The notes under the pieces were generated by a model. That model had not been told where the DNA came from. It made no database searches and saw nothing but the letters and a program-made list of their open reading frames with translations. A program made the translations under genes and the position numbers. Positions 1-5,457 of a stretch of DNA of 7,851 bases are shown in pieces; within the stretch, counting starts at the first letter, position 1, and the number at the start of each line of letters is the position of its first letter. The stretch comes from an uncultured Collinsella sp. (GTDB lineage Bacteria; Actinomycetota; Coriobacteriia; Coriobacteriales; Coriobacteriaceae). Where the stretch lies: assembly GCA_902489965.1 (NCBI GenBank), contig CABUCA010000075.1, positions 1 through 7,851 of the forward strand, in the 5' to 3' direction.

Positions 1-890
1 TCGACAATCGCCTTGGCCGTGGCAGGCGAGGCCTCGGCCGCATCGCCCGAAAGGAAGAACGTCGCGGTGACGCCCTTTTCCTTGAGCACCTGCAAGATCT
101 GTTTGGTGGCGCCGCTCGGACCCTCGTCAAACGTCAGTGCCACGTACTTTTTGTTGCCCTTGGGCGCCACGCTGGCGCACGCAACAACGCAATCGGTGGC
201 GGGCACAACCTCGCCGCGGTCTTGCGTCTTGCCTGACTGCTCACCAACCCACACCTCGGATCGGCCCTGGACACCCCATGTCTGCACATACTCGATAGCG
301 CCCGTGCCCTCGACCTTGAGCTTGGGCTCGATAACCGTAGCCTGAACCTCGTGCTTCTCGTAAGTGTTACGGCCATCCTTGACCGTCACCTTCTCGCCGC
401 CCTCGAGTTCGCGGCTATCCCATTTGCCCTGCTTCACGCGCTTGCCGTCGACCTTCACCGACAGCTTTTCGCCCCCATGGCGCTTGAGCACGCTGTCATC
501 GACGGCCAGCAGGTCGCCTGCGTCGTAGGTGTCAGTCAACTCCTGGTCGTCGATGAGATTCTGCAGCGTAGAGCCCACACGCACCGCGGTCTTCTGGCCG
601 TTGAGCTCCACGTCCACACTGCGGTTGACGTAGCCCACGACGGCAGCGATAAACAGCACGAGCGCGCAACCCACGGCGATGAGCGCGTAGGGCAGGCGAG
701 ACGAACGACGGGGCGTACGGCTGTTGCCGATGCGCGCACTGCGGTCGCTAAAGCCGCGGCTATGGTTGAGATACATCGCGCCGGGCTTACGGTGACGCTT
801 GCGCTGACCGCTGGGCAGCTGCCCCAGGTCGCGGCGCGCCGTCGGACGCGCACCCGAACGCCCGTTTAAGTTGGATCCGTTTTGGCGCAT
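1..890 (-). CDS. Membrane-anchored polysaccharide deacetylase (NodB homology), 3' end outside window
   Basis: Partial gene: 296 codons are visible and the rest lies beyond the left edge. The product starts with a basic, disordered cytoplasmic segment (residues 1-65, rich in Arg/Ser/Gly), then one hydrophobic helix at about 67-88, giving a type II (N-in) membrane protein. Residues about 92-190 look like small beta-rich repeats of the kind seen in DUF348/G5-type wall proteins; this is a weak call. From about residue 248 the NodB fold begins: KYVALTFDEGP (first metal-binding motif, residues 248-258) followed by the usual ATFFL strand at 276-280. Family members remove acetyl groups from peptidoglycan or other wall glycans outside the cell. 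The canonical first motif is TFDDGP; here the second Asp is Glu (E256). The remaining catalytic motifs, including the HxxxH zinc ligands, cannot be checked. The ATG at 890 follows a GGAGGG site at 894-899 with a short gap. The gene lies directly downstream of a terminator, so it probably has its own promoter, but I see no convincing one. Confidence 0.88.
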   Translation of the reverse strand, partial: MRQNGSNLNGRSGARPTARRDLGQLPSGQRKRHRKPGAMYLNHSRGFSDRSARIGNSRTPRRSSRLPYALIAVGCALVLFIAAVVGYVNRSVDVELNGQKTAVRVGSTLQNLIDDQELTDTYDAGDLLAVDDSVLKRHGGEKLSVKVDGKRVKQGKWDSRELEGGEKVTVKDGRNTYEKHEVQATVIEPKLKVEGTGAIEYVQTWGVQGRSEVWVGEQSGKTQDRGEVVPATDCVVACASVAPKGNKKYVALTFDEGPSGATKQILQVLKEKGVTATFFLSGDAAEASPATAKAIV

Positions 891-911
891 GTGCCCTCCC
901 CCATAAACACA

Positions 912-941
912 GCAAGCCGGAGCAACAGGTCTCCGGCTTGC
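912..941 (-). terminator. Intrinsic terminator after the PRC-barrel gene
   Basis: Perfect 11-bp stem (912-922 with 931-941, core CAAGCCGGAG/CTCCGGCTTG) with an 8-nt loop, 21 bases past the PRC-barrel stop codon. On the minus strand it is followed by TGTGTTTAT, a moderate U-tract. It would end the YtxH/PRC-barrel transcript. It also sits 22 bp ahead of the deacetylase start, so some readthrough may feed that gene. Confidence 0.68.
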
Positions 942-962
942 CTCCCATCATTTGGTACGTCG

Positions 963-1718
963 CTATTTTGTAGCTTTTGACGAGCCTCCGCTCGCCTTTT
1001 GGTATTCGTCCTTAAAGGCCTTGAACATGCCGCGCGTCTTGCCGAGCTGCTTGCCCAGTGCGCGACTGCCCTTGTCCACGGCAACCGATCCCTTGTCGTC
1101 GAGCACCTTGGCGCCCTTTTTGACCTTGTCGCCCACCACGACGCTGGCCTCGGCGGCCTTGGCAGCCGCACCGCCCGAATACCCGAGCGACTTGACCTCG
1201 TCCGAGACGACCATCGCGCCGTTCTCGTAGCCGCGCAGCATCGTCGGCGGCACCTGCGTGTCACCAACCAAAACACTCGAAGCAGCACCGGCGGTCACAT
1301 AGAATGCCTGCACGATGCCCGAGCGCGGCTTGAACTCAACGTCCGAGCAATAGCCCACGACGTCGCCCGATTCCGTGCGCACGTCCATACCGACCCAGAT
1401 GATGCAATCGTCCAGGTTGATGTCGAGGCGCTTGGCCGCAGCGGTATCGTAGGTGCCCTTGACGTCGTCAACCGCGATGGCGCCCTCGTAGACACCAATG
1501 GCGTCGAGCGCTACGAATCGGTCGGGACGCTCGATCATACCCGCGATATCGGACTGGCGGACCATAAAGCCGACCACGCGCGTACCGCCCGGGGTAAAGA
1601 CCGGAAAGTGAATCTTTCCGAGCTTTTTAGGGCTGCGCGGCGTGCCGTCCTTTTTGGTACGCTTGTCCTCAGTAGGCTTGCGATAGATCTTGGCGCCGAC
1701 AAAATCCCCGGCGCGCAT
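963..1718 (-). CDS. PRC-barrel domain protein (two barrel-like units)
   Basis: A 251-residue soluble protein with no signal peptide or membrane helix. Residues about 1-95 and 100-176 each look like a PRC-barrel unit: short beta strands with patterns such as KLGKIHFPVF, TRVVGFMV and, in the second unit, GDVVGYCSDVEF followed by IVQAFYV. PRC barrels occur in ribosome-maturation factor RimM, in photosynthetic reaction centre subunit H and in many small bacterial proteins of unknown role, usually as protein- or RNA-binding modules. The C-terminal 70 residues are rich in Lys, Ala and Gly, probably helical and basic. The start ATG overlaps the stop of the upstream YtxH-domain gene (TAATG, sharing the A at 1718), so translation is probably coupled and the two proteins are likely made together. 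The exact function is unknown; domain assignment is by pattern recognition only. Confidence 0.82.
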   Translation of the reverse strand: MRAGDFVGAKIYRKPTEDKRTKKDGTPRSPKKLGKIHFPVFTPGGTRVVGFMVRQSDIAGMIERPDRFVALDAIGVYEGAIAVDDVKGTYDTAAAKRLDINLDDCIIWVGMDVRTESGDVVGYCSDVEFKPRSGIVQAFYVTAGAASSVLVGDTQVPPTMLRGYENGAMVVSDEVKSLGYSGGAAAKAAEASVVVGDKVKKGAKVLDDKGSVAVDKGSRALGKQLGKTRGMFKAFKDEYQKASGGSSKATK

Positions 1719-2107
1719 TATGCCTCGGTCGAGGGCTCCGCAGCCTCGGTATCAGCCTCGACGGCGTTCTCGACCACGACGTCGGCGGCAGGCGTCACGT
1801 TGCCGCCCGAAATGGCGTCGTTGAGCTGCTCGCGCAGCTGGTCCATGCGCTCGCGGGCCAGGTCGACCTTGGCGCGCAGGTCGTCGGTCTTGGCGTCGAC
1901 CATCGGGCCAAAGTCATTCACCGCAGCACGGGCCTCCTCGGCGCTGTGCTCGTAGGTGTCACGCATATTGTCCCAGGCGTCGTTGGCGATATCGGCAGCC
2001 ATGGCGCGGGTCTCGGCGCCCGAGCGCGGGGCCAGAGCAACGCCGACAATAGCGCCGGCAGCGGCACCAAAAAGTGCGCCGGAGACAAAGCTGAAAGTCT
2101 TACCCAT
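1718..2107 (-). CDS. YtxH-domain small membrane-associated protein
   Basis: A 129-residue protein. Residues 5-26 form a Gly/Ala-rich hydrophobic segment ending in ALAPRSGAETR (residues 24-34), the typical YtxH-family pattern of a glycine-rich helix followed by APxSGxETR. Residues 35-100 are a charged, probably coiled-coil helix, and 101-129 are an acidic disordered tail. YtxH proteins are general-stress or envelope-associated proteins in Firmicutes and Actinobacteria; their molecular role is not established. Two starts are possible: ATG at 2113 (MIMGK...) or ATG at 2107 (MGKTF...). The GAGAGGA-type ribosome site at about 2114-2121 sits too close to 2113, so 2107 is preferred. The stop overlaps the PRC-barrel start. 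A TATAAT box upstream (2159-2164) suggests a separate transcription unit from the cluster upstream. Confidence 0.83.
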   Translation of the reverse strand: MGKTFSFVSGALFGAAAGAIVGVALAPRSGAETRAMAADIANDAWDNMRDTYEHSAEEARAAVNDFGPMVDAKTDDLRAKVDLARERMDQLREQLNDAISGGNVTPAADVVVENAVEADTEAAEPSTEA

Positions 2108-2124
2108 GATCATTCCTCTCCTGC

Positions 2125-2140
2125 GGGCACGTCGGTGCCC
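2125..2140 (-). other. Small hairpin in the YtxH-gene leader
   Basis: Perfect 6-bp inverted repeat GGGCAC/GTGCCC with a 4-base loop, just upstream of the ribosome binding site and downstream of the predicted transcription start. It could stabilise the leader or affect ribosome access. No regulatory role is shown by the sequence alone. Confidence 0.4.
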
Positions 2141-2158
2141 ACCGTTTGAATGCTGTCC

Positions 2159-2164
2159 ATTATA
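2159..2164 (-). promoter_or_regulatory. Candidate -10 box for the YtxH/PRC-barrel pair
   Basis: The minus strand reads a perfect TATAAT here, 51 bp upstream of the ATG at 2107. No good -35 element is found at 16-18 bp spacing (AGCGGC region), so the promoter may be weak, activator-dependent or read by another sigma factor. Confidence 0.45.
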
Positions 2165-2243
2165 CCCGCAGCGCATCACTTGCCGCTCCGCTCATCTGCG
2201 TACGGCAAAGGCGCAGGTACGTGATGGTGATAAACGCGTAGGC

Positions 2244-3077
2244 CTACTCCTGAGGCATAGCCGGCATGGCCACCGTGGCACCCGGGTCCTCGCCGGCGCC
2301 GTCCACGAGCGGCAGGCCGCCCTCATGCGCAGGTCCTGCCGGAACCGTCGCCGCACCGCCAAAGACGGCAGCGGAGGCCTCGTGGTTCTCGGCAACCGCA
2401 CCCTCGGTATCAATCGCCACCTGGGGCTCGTCGTCAAAGTTGGGGACGCCCTGGGGCTCGGTGGGAACGGGCTCGGCGGTCGCATCGGCAACGGGCTCGG
2501 CGTCGACCGGCACATCGCCCTCGTCAGCGCCCTCGTCCTCGGCAGCATCTTCGCCGTTCGCAGCGGCGACGGCCTCGTGAGGATCCTTGCCCTCGGCCTC
2601 GGCGCGCATGCCCAGCACCAGGTTGCGCAGGCCCGCGACCGTGCCCTCCACGTCGGGGGCAGGCTGGTCGGCGTGCAGGTACGCCCAGTCCATCATAAAG
2701 GTGGCCGAAGACAGCGCACCGATGGCCAGCGCGTCGTCGGGACACGAAAGCTCAACCTCAAAAACGCGCTCGTCGTGCTCGCTTACGCGCGTGCGGCCGC
2801 ACGAGATGCTACCGGCAAGACCGGTCTCGTTCATGAGCTCGACCGTCACATGCTCAAGCAGATGGCAAAGCTCGGTCTGGCCCATGCAGTCCTGGAACTC
2901 GCGGCCGGAATCACCCAGGCACAGGTGCTTGGCAATCGCCGGCACCAGGTAATACACGCGCGCCGTAGCCTCGATATCCTCCGAGGTCATGAGCGGCATG
3001 CCGGGGTTCACCAGCACATGCGCGCAGATCTTGTCCTCGCTGACGGTGACCTTAAGGATGTTGAACAGGCCTGCCAT
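2244..3077 (-). CDS. Stand-alone cyanophycin-synthetase N-terminal-domain-like protein with acidic tail
   Basis: A 277-residue protein with two parts. Residues about 10-155 match the N-terminal domain of cyanophycin synthetase CphA1 as I remember it. LVPAIAKHLC (45-53) corresponds to the CphA LPSLVEHFC segment, CHLLEHVTVEL (71-81) to GHIVEHVALEL, and CGRTR (93-97) to FGRTR; a helix like the CphA segment before its ATP-grasp domain follows. The ATP-grasp and Mur-ligase domains of CphA are absent, so it cannot synthesise cyanophycin alone. The HxxEH motif (H72, E75, H76) is kept; this is the ligand pattern of inverted zincins, and the CphA1 N domain has been reported to carry a cryptic metallopeptidase-like site that trims cyanophycin. 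Residues 165-277 are a low-complexity tail rich in Ala, Glu, Asp and Pro without a single Lys or Arg. There is no signal peptide. The start at 3077 follows GGGGAG at 3082-3087. It lies 24 bp after the CorC-type gene and is probably cotranscribed. Homology is by memory of the family; function is inferred only. Confidence 0.7.
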   Translation of the reverse strand: MAGLFNILKVTVSEDKICAHVLVNPGMPLMTSEDIEATARVYYLVPAIAKHLCLGDSGREFQDCMGQTELCHLLEHVTVELMNETGLAGSISCGRTRVSEHDERVFEVELSCPDDALAIGALSSATFMMDWAYLHADQPAPDVEGTVAGLRNLVLGMRAEAEGKDPHEAVAAANGEDAAEDEGADEGDVPVDAEPVADATAEPVPTEPQGVPNFDDEPQVAIDTEGAVAENHEASAAVFGGAATVPAGPAHEGGLPLVDGAGEDPGATVAMPAMPQE

Positions 3078-3101
3078 AACTCTCCCCTACTCTTCCTTGT
3101 C

Positions 3102-4475
3102 CTACTCGTCGCCGTCGTGCGGATTCGCGGAACCCGCACCCGACGTCGTCGGCTCGTCTACCGAAGACTCGGAATCCTTCTTATCGGTTTCGGCCGGAGC
3201 GATCACGCGAATGAGCGAGATGCGCTGGCCACGCATCGACTGCACTTTAAACTTGTACCCCGCAACCTCAAACACCTCTCCGATGTCGGGCACCGAGTCG
3301 CAAAGCTCCAAAATCCAGCCGGCGATGGTCTCATAATCATCGCTTTCCTCAAGCGGCCAACCAAGCTCAATCGCGTCATCGCACGAAAAACGCCCATCAA
3401 CGAGCCACTCGCGGCGCGAAAGGCGCGTGAGATACTTGTTGTCGGGGTCGAACTCGTCCTCGATCTCGCCGACGATCTCCTCGACGATGTCCTCGATGGT
3501 GATAATGCCGGCCGTGCCGCCGTACTCGTCCACGACCACCACGATCTGGTCGTGCGAGGTCTGCATCTCGGACAGCAGCGGCAGGATGTCCTTGGTGTCG
3601 GGCACAAAGGTGGCGTCGCGCAAAAAGCCGGCGATGGGCTGGTCGCCCTTGCCGTCGAGCGCGGGCTGAATCAGGTCCTTGATGTGCGCAATGCCGGCGA
3701 CGTTGTCGGGATCCTCGTGATAGACGGGGATGCGGCTGAAGCCGGTCTGGCGCATGGTGGACAGCACGTCGGCGACCGTCTCGTCGTCCTCGCACATGGT
3801 GGTGTCCACGCGCGGCACCATGACCTCGCGGGCAACGGTATCGCCCAAGTCAAAGATCTCGTGGATCATACGCTTTTCCTCGTCGAGCAGGTCGTCCTGC
3901 TCCGAGACCATGTACTTGATCTCTTCTTCCGAGACGTTTTGGCGGTCGTCGGCGCTCTTGATGCGCAGGATGCGGGCCAGGCCATCGGAGCAGGCGCCGG
4001 TCAGCCACACGAGCGGACGGGCGATCTTTTGGAAAAACGACAACGGTCCCACGACCTGCTTGGACACGCCCTCGGCATTGGCCAGGCCGATGCGCTTGGG
4101 GACGAGCTCGCCGATCACGATGGACACGAAGGCGACCGCGACGGTGATGATGACCGGCGCCAGGCCGCGCGCGATGGCGGAGAGCGGCGCGATGCCAAAG
4201 CTCATGAGCCACGTGGCGAGCGGGTCGGACAGACTCGTCGAGGCGACGGCGGACGAGGCGAAGCCCACGAGCGTGATGGCGACCTGGATGGTGGCGAGCA
4301 GCTGGTCGGAGTCGGCAGCCAGCTTAATGGCACGCTCGGCGCGCTTGTCGCCTTCCTCGGCCTCGTGCTCCAGCACGGCGCGCTTGGCCGTGGTGAGCGC
4401 CATCTCAGACATAGAGAAGTAGCCGTTGATGAGGGTCAAAACGAGGGTGGTGATAAGGGAGATGGTTATGTCCAT
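3102..4475 (-). CDS. CNNM/CorC (hemolysin-C family) transporter: DUF21, two CBS domains, CorC_HlyC domain
   Basis: A 457-residue integral membrane protein. The DUF21/CNNM core has hydrophobic helices at about 4-28, 59-80, 100-122 and 140-168, with the family signature GELVPKRIGL at 122-131. A CBS pair follows: first unit about 205-270 (REVMVPRVD, then GFSRIPVYHEDPDNVAGIAHIKDL), second about 285-340 (VVVVDEYGGTAGIITIEDIVEEIVGEIEDEFD). The CorC_HlyC domain spans about 350-425, and a disordered acidic tail about 427-457. Order and length are those of the usual CorC/TlyC/YfjD-type proteins. Members are linked to Mg2+ or Co2+ efflux, with CBS domains sensing adenine nucleotides; the old name hemolysin C is misleading. 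The ATG at 4475 starts exactly where DUF21 begins, but its only GGAGG lies 15 nt upstream, unusually far. The reading frame stays open upstream to about 4715, but that part overlaps the PAQR gene and has no family resemblance. It is probably cotranscribed with the CphA-N-like gene 24 bp downstream. Confidence 0.93.
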   Translation of the reverse strand: MDITISLITTLVLTLINGYFSMSEMALTTAKRAVLEHEAEEGDKRAERAIKLAADSDQLLATIQVAITLVGFASSAVASTSLSDPLATWLMSFGIAPLSAIARGLAPVIITVAVAFVSIVIGELVPKRIGLANAEGVSKQVVGPLSFFQKIARPLVWLTGACSDGLARILRIKSADDRQNVSEEEIKYMVSEQDDLLDEEKRMIHEIFDLGDTVAREVMVPRVDTTMCEDDETVADVLSTMRQTGFSRIPVYHEDPDNVAGIAHIKDLIQPALDGKGDQPIAGFLRDATFVPDTKDILPLLSEMQTSHDQIVVVVDEYGGTAGIITIEDIVEEIVGEIEDEFDPDNKYLTRLSRREWLVDGRFSCDDAIELGWPLEESDDYETIAGWILELCDSVPDIGEVFEVAGYKFKVQSMRGQRISLIRVIAPAETDKKDSESSVDEPTTSGAGSANPHDGDE

Positions 4476-4490
4476 CGGGAGTTTCTCGAA

Positions 4491-4495
4491 CCTCC
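4491..4495 (-). promoter_or_regulatory. Distant Shine-Dalgarno site of the CorC-type gene
   Basis: GGAGG on the minus strand, 15 nt before the ATG at 4475 instead of the usual 5-10. The intervening bases could pair GGAG with CTCC, so the site may be partly sequestered. No in-frame ATG, GTG or TTG gives better spacing. Confidence 0.45.
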
Positions 4496-4512
4496 AAGAT
4501 TCGGGACGTCGG

Positions 4513-4518
4513 ATTAAA
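4513..4518 (-). promoter_or_regulatory. Weak candidate -10 box upstream of the CorC-type gene
   Basis: The minus strand reads TTTAAT (5 of 6 to consensus) in the 113-bp gap after the PAQR gene. No matching -35 is visible, so this may be only an internal, weak promoter, or none. The rest of the gap is G+C-rich with a GCCCGCGGGC palindrome and no clear terminator. Confidence 0.22.
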
Positions 4519-4588
4519 ACGTTGATGGCGGATAGGGCAGTTGCGCCCGGCGGCCGCTTGGATGGGCCCGCGGGCACAGGCGCGATCG

Positions 4589-5272
4589 CTAGATTACGAA
4601 GAGAATCACCGCCATGAACTGGAAGATGCTGCCGGCGAGTACCCACAGGTGAAACACGCTGTGAAGATAGCGCACGTTTTTGGCGATATAGAACGGCACG
4701 CCCGCGGTGTAGCACACGCCGCCGACGGCGAGCAGGGCAAGTGCCACGGGGTTGAGCAGCGCCACAAGTTCAGGCAGCTTAAAGACAACGAGCCAGCCCA
4801 TCAGCAGGTAGACCAGGCCGCTTACCCAGTGCGGTTGACGCTCGCGTAGGAAGCACTCGAGGGCGATGCCGATGATGGCGATGGCCCATACGGCAAAGAA
4901 CAGCACAGCGCCGCCGTCGTTTGCGAGCGTGATGAGGCAAAACGGCGTATAGCTGCCGGCTATGAGCAGGTAGATGCAGCTGTGGTCGATGATGCGAAAC
5001 ACGCGCTTGGCGCGCGCGGGCTGAATCGCGTGGTAGAGCGTGGAGGCTAGGTATTCGAGGATAATGCTGACGCCATAGACAATCGCCGCGGCCATATGGG
5101 CCGGGCCTCCGCCGCGCAGGGCGGCGAATACGATCAGGAGCACCAGGCCCGCGATACCCAGCAGGCAGCCGACACCATGGGTGACGGAGTTCATGATCTC
5201 CTCGCCCACTGTGTAGTGTGGAACGGCCGCGGTCTTGGGTCGCGGCTTAGAACTGTCGCTCGAATCGGACAT
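4589..5272 (-). CDS. trhA: PAQR / hemolysin III family membrane protein
   Basis: A 227-residue polytopic protein with about seven hydrophobic helices, the size and layout of bacterial PAQR proteins (hemolysin III, TrhA). After a hydrophilic N-terminus (1-22) comes EEIMNSVTHGVG (24-35), the family's opening motif. Then STLYH (77-81), RIIDHSCIYLLIAGSYTPF (93-111) and, in the last helix, YLHSVFHLWVLAGSIFQF (202-219). The presumed zinc ligands are all present: H81, H204 and H208, with the family-conserved S77 and D96. These proteins are related to adiponectin receptors and are thought to act as membrane-lipid hydrolases or in membrane energy homeostasis; the hemolysin label comes from early heterologous assays. 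ATG 5272 is chosen over an upstream in-frame TTG (5290) because the GGAGG site at 5284-5288 lies inside the extension. It is the first gene after the promoter at 5308-5337. Confidence 0.93.
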   Translation of the reverse strand: MSDSSDSSKPRPKTAAVPHYTVGEEIMNSVTHGVGCLLGIAGLVLLIVFAALRGGGPAHMAAAIVYGVSIILEYLASTLYHAIQPARAKRVFRIIDHSCIYLLIAGSYTPFCLITLANDGGAVLFFAVWAIAIIGIALECFLRERQPHWVSGLVYLLMGWLVVFKLPELVALLNPVALALLAVGGVCYTAGVPFYIAKNVRYLHSVFHLWVLAGSIFQFMAVILFVI

Positions 5273-5283
5273 GCCGGTTACAT

Positions 5284-5288
5284 CCTCC
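5284..5288 (-). promoter_or_regulatory. Ribosome binding site that fixes the PAQR gene start
   Basis: GGAGG lies 11 nt before the ATG at 5272. It overlaps the second codon of the longer TTG-initiated frame, which excludes that start. Confidence 0.7.
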
Positions 5289-5307
5289 AACGTAAAGAGT
5301 TCTCAAC

Positions 5308-5337
5308 ACTATATCAAAGCGTCTGGGTACGTGTGAA
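5308..5337 (-). promoter_or_regulatory. Sigma-70-type promoter of the PAQR-CorC-CphA-N cluster
   Basis: On the minus strand TTCACA (5332-5337, 5/6 to TTGACA), 18-bp spacer, TATAGT (5308-5313, 5/6 to TATAAT). The predicted start is near 5301, leaving a leader of about 30 nt that contains the GGAGG. It diverges from the hydrolase promoter about 44 bp away. Confidence 0.68.
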
Positions 5338-5379
5338 ATTTGCACCATACGTGACCCCTTGTTTACCCATTCTTTGCCT

Positions 5380-5393
5380 GTTGACGCATCAAC
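5380..5393. promoter_or_regulatory. Palindromic operator candidate 1 (overlaps -35)
   Basis: GTTGACGCATCAAC is a perfect 5-bp-arm inverted repeat (GTTGA/TCAAC around CGCA) that contains the -35 hexamer of the hydrolase promoter. A second copy matching 11 of 14 bases occurs at 5425-5438. A dimeric repressor bound here would block polymerase. Confidence 0.5.
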
Positions 5394-5409
5394 GGCGAAC
5401 GTCCATAAT
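5381..5409 (+). promoter_or_regulatory. Sigma-70-type promoter of the alpha/beta hydrolase gene
   Basis: TTGACG (5381-5386), 17-bp spacer, CATAAT (5404-5409), each hexamer 5/6 to consensus. The predicted start near 5416 leaves a leader of about 42 nt ending in AGGA (5446-5449) 8 nt before the ATG at 5458. Confidence 0.75.
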
Positions 5410-5424
5410 GCGCTTGCATTAAAT

Positions 5425-5438
5425 GTTGATGTATTAAC
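5425..5438. promoter_or_regulatory. Palindromic operator candidate 2 (in leader)
   Basis: GTTGATGTATTAAC is the same 14-bp pattern as 5380-5393; all three differences are C to T. It lies just downstream of the predicted transcription start, 45 bp from the first copy. An overlapping perfect inverted repeat, GATGT/ACATC at 5428-5441, means a small RNA hairpin is the alternative reading. Confidence 0.45.
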
Positions 5439-5457
5439 ATCTTATAGGAAAGCTTCT

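Noticed and set aside
999..1955. 318-codon plus-strand open frame antisense to the PRC-barrel and YtxH genes
   Set aside because: Shadow frame with unnatural His/Arg/Ala-rich composition. The minus-strand proteins have recognisable domains and proper starts.
2165..2243. Possible terminator after the CphA-N-like gene (CGTAC/GTACG inverted repeat)
   Set aside because: Short arms, a long loop and no T-run; not convincing as an intrinsic terminator.
1956..4517. Very long plus-strand open frame (853 codons) antisense to the CphA-N-like and CorC-type genes
   Set aside because: Open only because GC-rich codons on the minus strand leave few stop codons on the opposite strand. It is His/Arg/Leu/Val-rich, has no recognisable domain, and overlaps well-supported genes.
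4540..4580. GC-rich imperfect inverted repeat between the PAQR and CorC-type genes
   Set aside because: Imperfect pairing, long loop and no T-tract; explained by local base composition.
4476..4715. 80-residue N-terminal extension of the CorC-type protein
   Set aside because: Overlaps the PAQR gene, is Arg/Pro-rich and hydrophilic, and precedes the natural DUF21 start.
5277..5282. ATGTAA start-stop mini-ORF in the PAQR leader (minus strand)
   Set aside because: It directly abuts the GGAGG site with no spacing, so ribosomes are unlikely to initiate there.
5359..5457. TTG-initiated extension of the hydrolase
   Set aside because: It starts upstream of the predicted promoter and transcription start, and the ATG at 5458 has a good ribosome site.
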